From an uncultured Methylococcaceae bacterium (GTDB lineage: Bacteria; Pseudomonadota; Gammaproteobacteria; Methylococcales; Methylomonadaceae), in NCBI GenBank assembly GCA_903873045.1, contig CAIQND010000747.1:1-5828 (forward strand): a DNA stretch of 5,828 nucleotides. The letters run 5' to 3'. Under the pieces are notes generated by a model, which was given only the letters and a program-made list of their open reading frames with translations, was not told where the DNA came from and searched no databases. Position 1 is the stretch's first letter, and each line of letters opens with the position of its first letter. Positions 5,286 to 5,828 of the stretch are shown here, in pieces. The position numbers were made by a program, and so were the translations under genes.

Positions 5286-5309
5286 ATAATATAACGTGAA
5301 TATAACCAG
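5258..5309. promoter_or_regulatory. 11-bp-phased direct repeats, candidate operator
   Basis: Four copies of AATATRAC followed by three variable bases start at 5258, 5269, 5288 and 5299, that is two pairs with an exact 11-bp step. A further ATAACTGG occurs at 5248-5255, repeating that at 5261-5268. On the - strand the half-sites read CTGTCAT, CAGTTAT, ACGTTAT and GGTTAT with ATTC between members of a pair. Direct half-sites 11 bp apart are the usual layout for OmpR/PhoB-type response regulators, and CTGTCAT equals the PhoB half-site. One pair overlaps the -10, the other lies upstream of the -35. The regulator is not identified. Confidence 0.4.
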
Positions 5310-5420
5310 CCTCAGAGCAGGGTTTATAGGCATTGACGACTATCAAAGTCATCTGAATGCTATACTAAGAGCGGCCATACTCGACAAAATCAGTCATCAG
5401 TAATACTATTGGGCCAATGA

Positions 5421-5609
5421 AAATTATTTGGCTATCTACTTAAGACGGGACAGTTTAAGGTTAAGCCGTTCGCTGAGCGGTGTCGAAGCCGACAACTCGC
5501 TTCGACTCCGCTCAGCGAACGGTCTCTTTTGATGCTTTATCATTAAGGTAACCGTATTGACGGTTAAGCCTTTTTGCTTGTCCCGTCTAAAGTTGGGAGC
5601 CAATTATTT
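5421..5609. mobile_element. third inverted-repeat element enclosing palindrome copy 2
   Basis: The ends form inverted repeats of about 31-32 bp with some mismatches: 5421-5452 on the left and 5579-5609 on the right. The inner 15 positions, ACTTAAGACGGGACA on the left against the reverse complement of 5579-5593, differ at one base. Between the arms lies a copy of the long-palindrome element. The direct repeat GGTTAAGCC occurs at 5459-5467 and 5562-5570. No clear target duplication was found at the outer edges, so the exact boundaries are provisional. No coding capacity. Confidence 0.5.
5447..5558. mobile_element. long-palindrome element, copy 2
   Basis: Aligns along its whole length of about 112 bp with the insert at 3803-3915: TTAAGCCGTTCGCTG at the left, the central hairpin, and a right end TAACCGTATT against TAACGGCATT. 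The hairpin pairs 5465-5489 with 5499-5523 over 25 positions with one mismatch (5481/5507) and one end wobble, around a 9-nt loop. The arms are more self-complementary than copy 1 in the outer part (TTCGCTGAGCGG/CCGCTCAGCGAA). The terminal inverted repeats are less well kept than in copy 1. Confidence 0.65.
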
Positions 5610-5655
5610 GAACACTTGAAATCAAGCATCCTTCATAGAAGCCCAAAAGGAGTTG

Positions 5656-5773
5656 ACACTTTTGTAATTATTCAGTCCCCCTCTTTGACAAAGAGGGGTT
5701 AGGGGAGATTTTTTAAATAAATCCCCCTTACTCCCCCTTTTCCAAAGGGGGAGGTAAATACTTACACACTTTT
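5656..5773 (-). mobile_element. MITE-like two-hairpin element, copy B, with 8-bp target duplication
   Basis: The best-preserved copy. The element proper is 5664-5765 (102 bp), bounded by inverted repeats GTAATTATT (5664-5672) and AATACTTAC (5757-5765). ACACTTTT abuts both ends exactly (5656-5663 and 5766-5773), a perfect 8-bp direct repeat. Inside are two perfect hairpins: 5678-5686 with 5690-5698 (9 bp, loop GAC) and 5731-5740 with 5744-5753 (10 bp, loop TCC), joined by a T/A-rich linker. Orientation is opposite to copies A and C. It has no coding capacity and no transposase nearby, so it would need one supplied in trans. Confidence 0.8.
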
Positions 5774-5828
5774 TTATCACAAAAAATGCTAATAATCTCT
5801 GTCGGGTTAAGCGTTAGCCGTAACCAGA

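Noticed and set aside
5212..5352. 47-residue N-terminal extension of the NlpE-like protein
   Set aside because: It would put 47 residues before a normal signal peptide, ignores the AGGAG at 5217-5221, and overlaps the promoter and phased repeats.
5408..5610. Target duplication around the third inverted-repeat element from similar TTGGG-CCAAT strings on both sides
   Set aside because: The similarity is imperfect, overlaps the inverted arms themselves, and comes from AT-rich sequence; no clean duplication could be aligned.
2554..5773. CRISPR-like array from recurrent CCCCTAACCCCTC repeats
   Set aside because: Copies are few, unevenly spaced and in both orientations, with no unique spacers and no cas genes.
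5801..5828. Possible start of another palindromic repeat (GGTTA/TAACC at 5805-5809 and 5821-5825)
   Set aside because: The stem is only 5 bp and the window ends there, so an element cannot be supported.

Overview
The window looks like chromosomal housekeeping DNA from a Gammaproteobacterium. The protein set fits (a FolB-linked-type FolK, an Asp-Tyr-Lys pteridine reductase of the FolM type, a DUF502 membrane protein, class I fructose-1,6-bisphosphatase, a SemiSWEET and an NlpE-like periplasmic protein). The moderate GC content and repeat-rich intergenic spaces would suit a type I methanotroph (Methylococcales), but that is an impression and was not tested. No rRNA, tRNA, CRISPR array, phage gene or transposase was found.

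Layout. (1) Nt 1-373: 3' part of folK on the + strand, convergent with folM on the - strand (476-1207). Both belong to tetrahydropterin metabolism, and a small inverted-repeat element lies between them. (2) Nt 1208-1625: a divergent, apparently gene-free intergenic region with a perfect TATAAT facing right. (3) Nt 1626-2482: a probable two-gene operon, a DUF502 inner-membrane protein followed by a tiny lipoprotein. (4) Nt 2483-2718: a 106-bp two-hairpin element (copy A). (5) Nt 2719-3723: fbp on the - strand. (6) Nt 3757-3963: a second, degraded copy of that element (copy C), interrupted by an unrelated palindromic element. (7) Nt 4011-4283: a SemiSWEET sugar transporter on the - strand with its own TTGACA promoter. 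(8) Nt 4284-4677: gene-free, with several short palindromes. (9) Nt 4678-5211: an NlpE-domain exported protein on the - strand, whose promoter carries a cluster of 11-bp-phased repeats. (10) Nt 5421-5773: two more composite repeats, including an intact copy (B) of the two-hairpin element.

The genes form three functional islands: pterin synthesis and reduction (folK, folM), sugar metabolism and movement (fbp, SemiSWEET; co-regulation not shown), and envelope proteins (DUF502/lipoprotein, NlpE-like). The most notable content is non-coding. One MITE-like family has three copies: copy B has 9-bp terminal inverted repeats and a perfect 8-bp flanking duplication, and copy C has been split by a second palindromic family that left a 9-bp duplication. 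A second copy of that second family sits inside a third inverted-repeat element. This is a small record of successive insertions of non-autonomous elements, with no transposase in the window.
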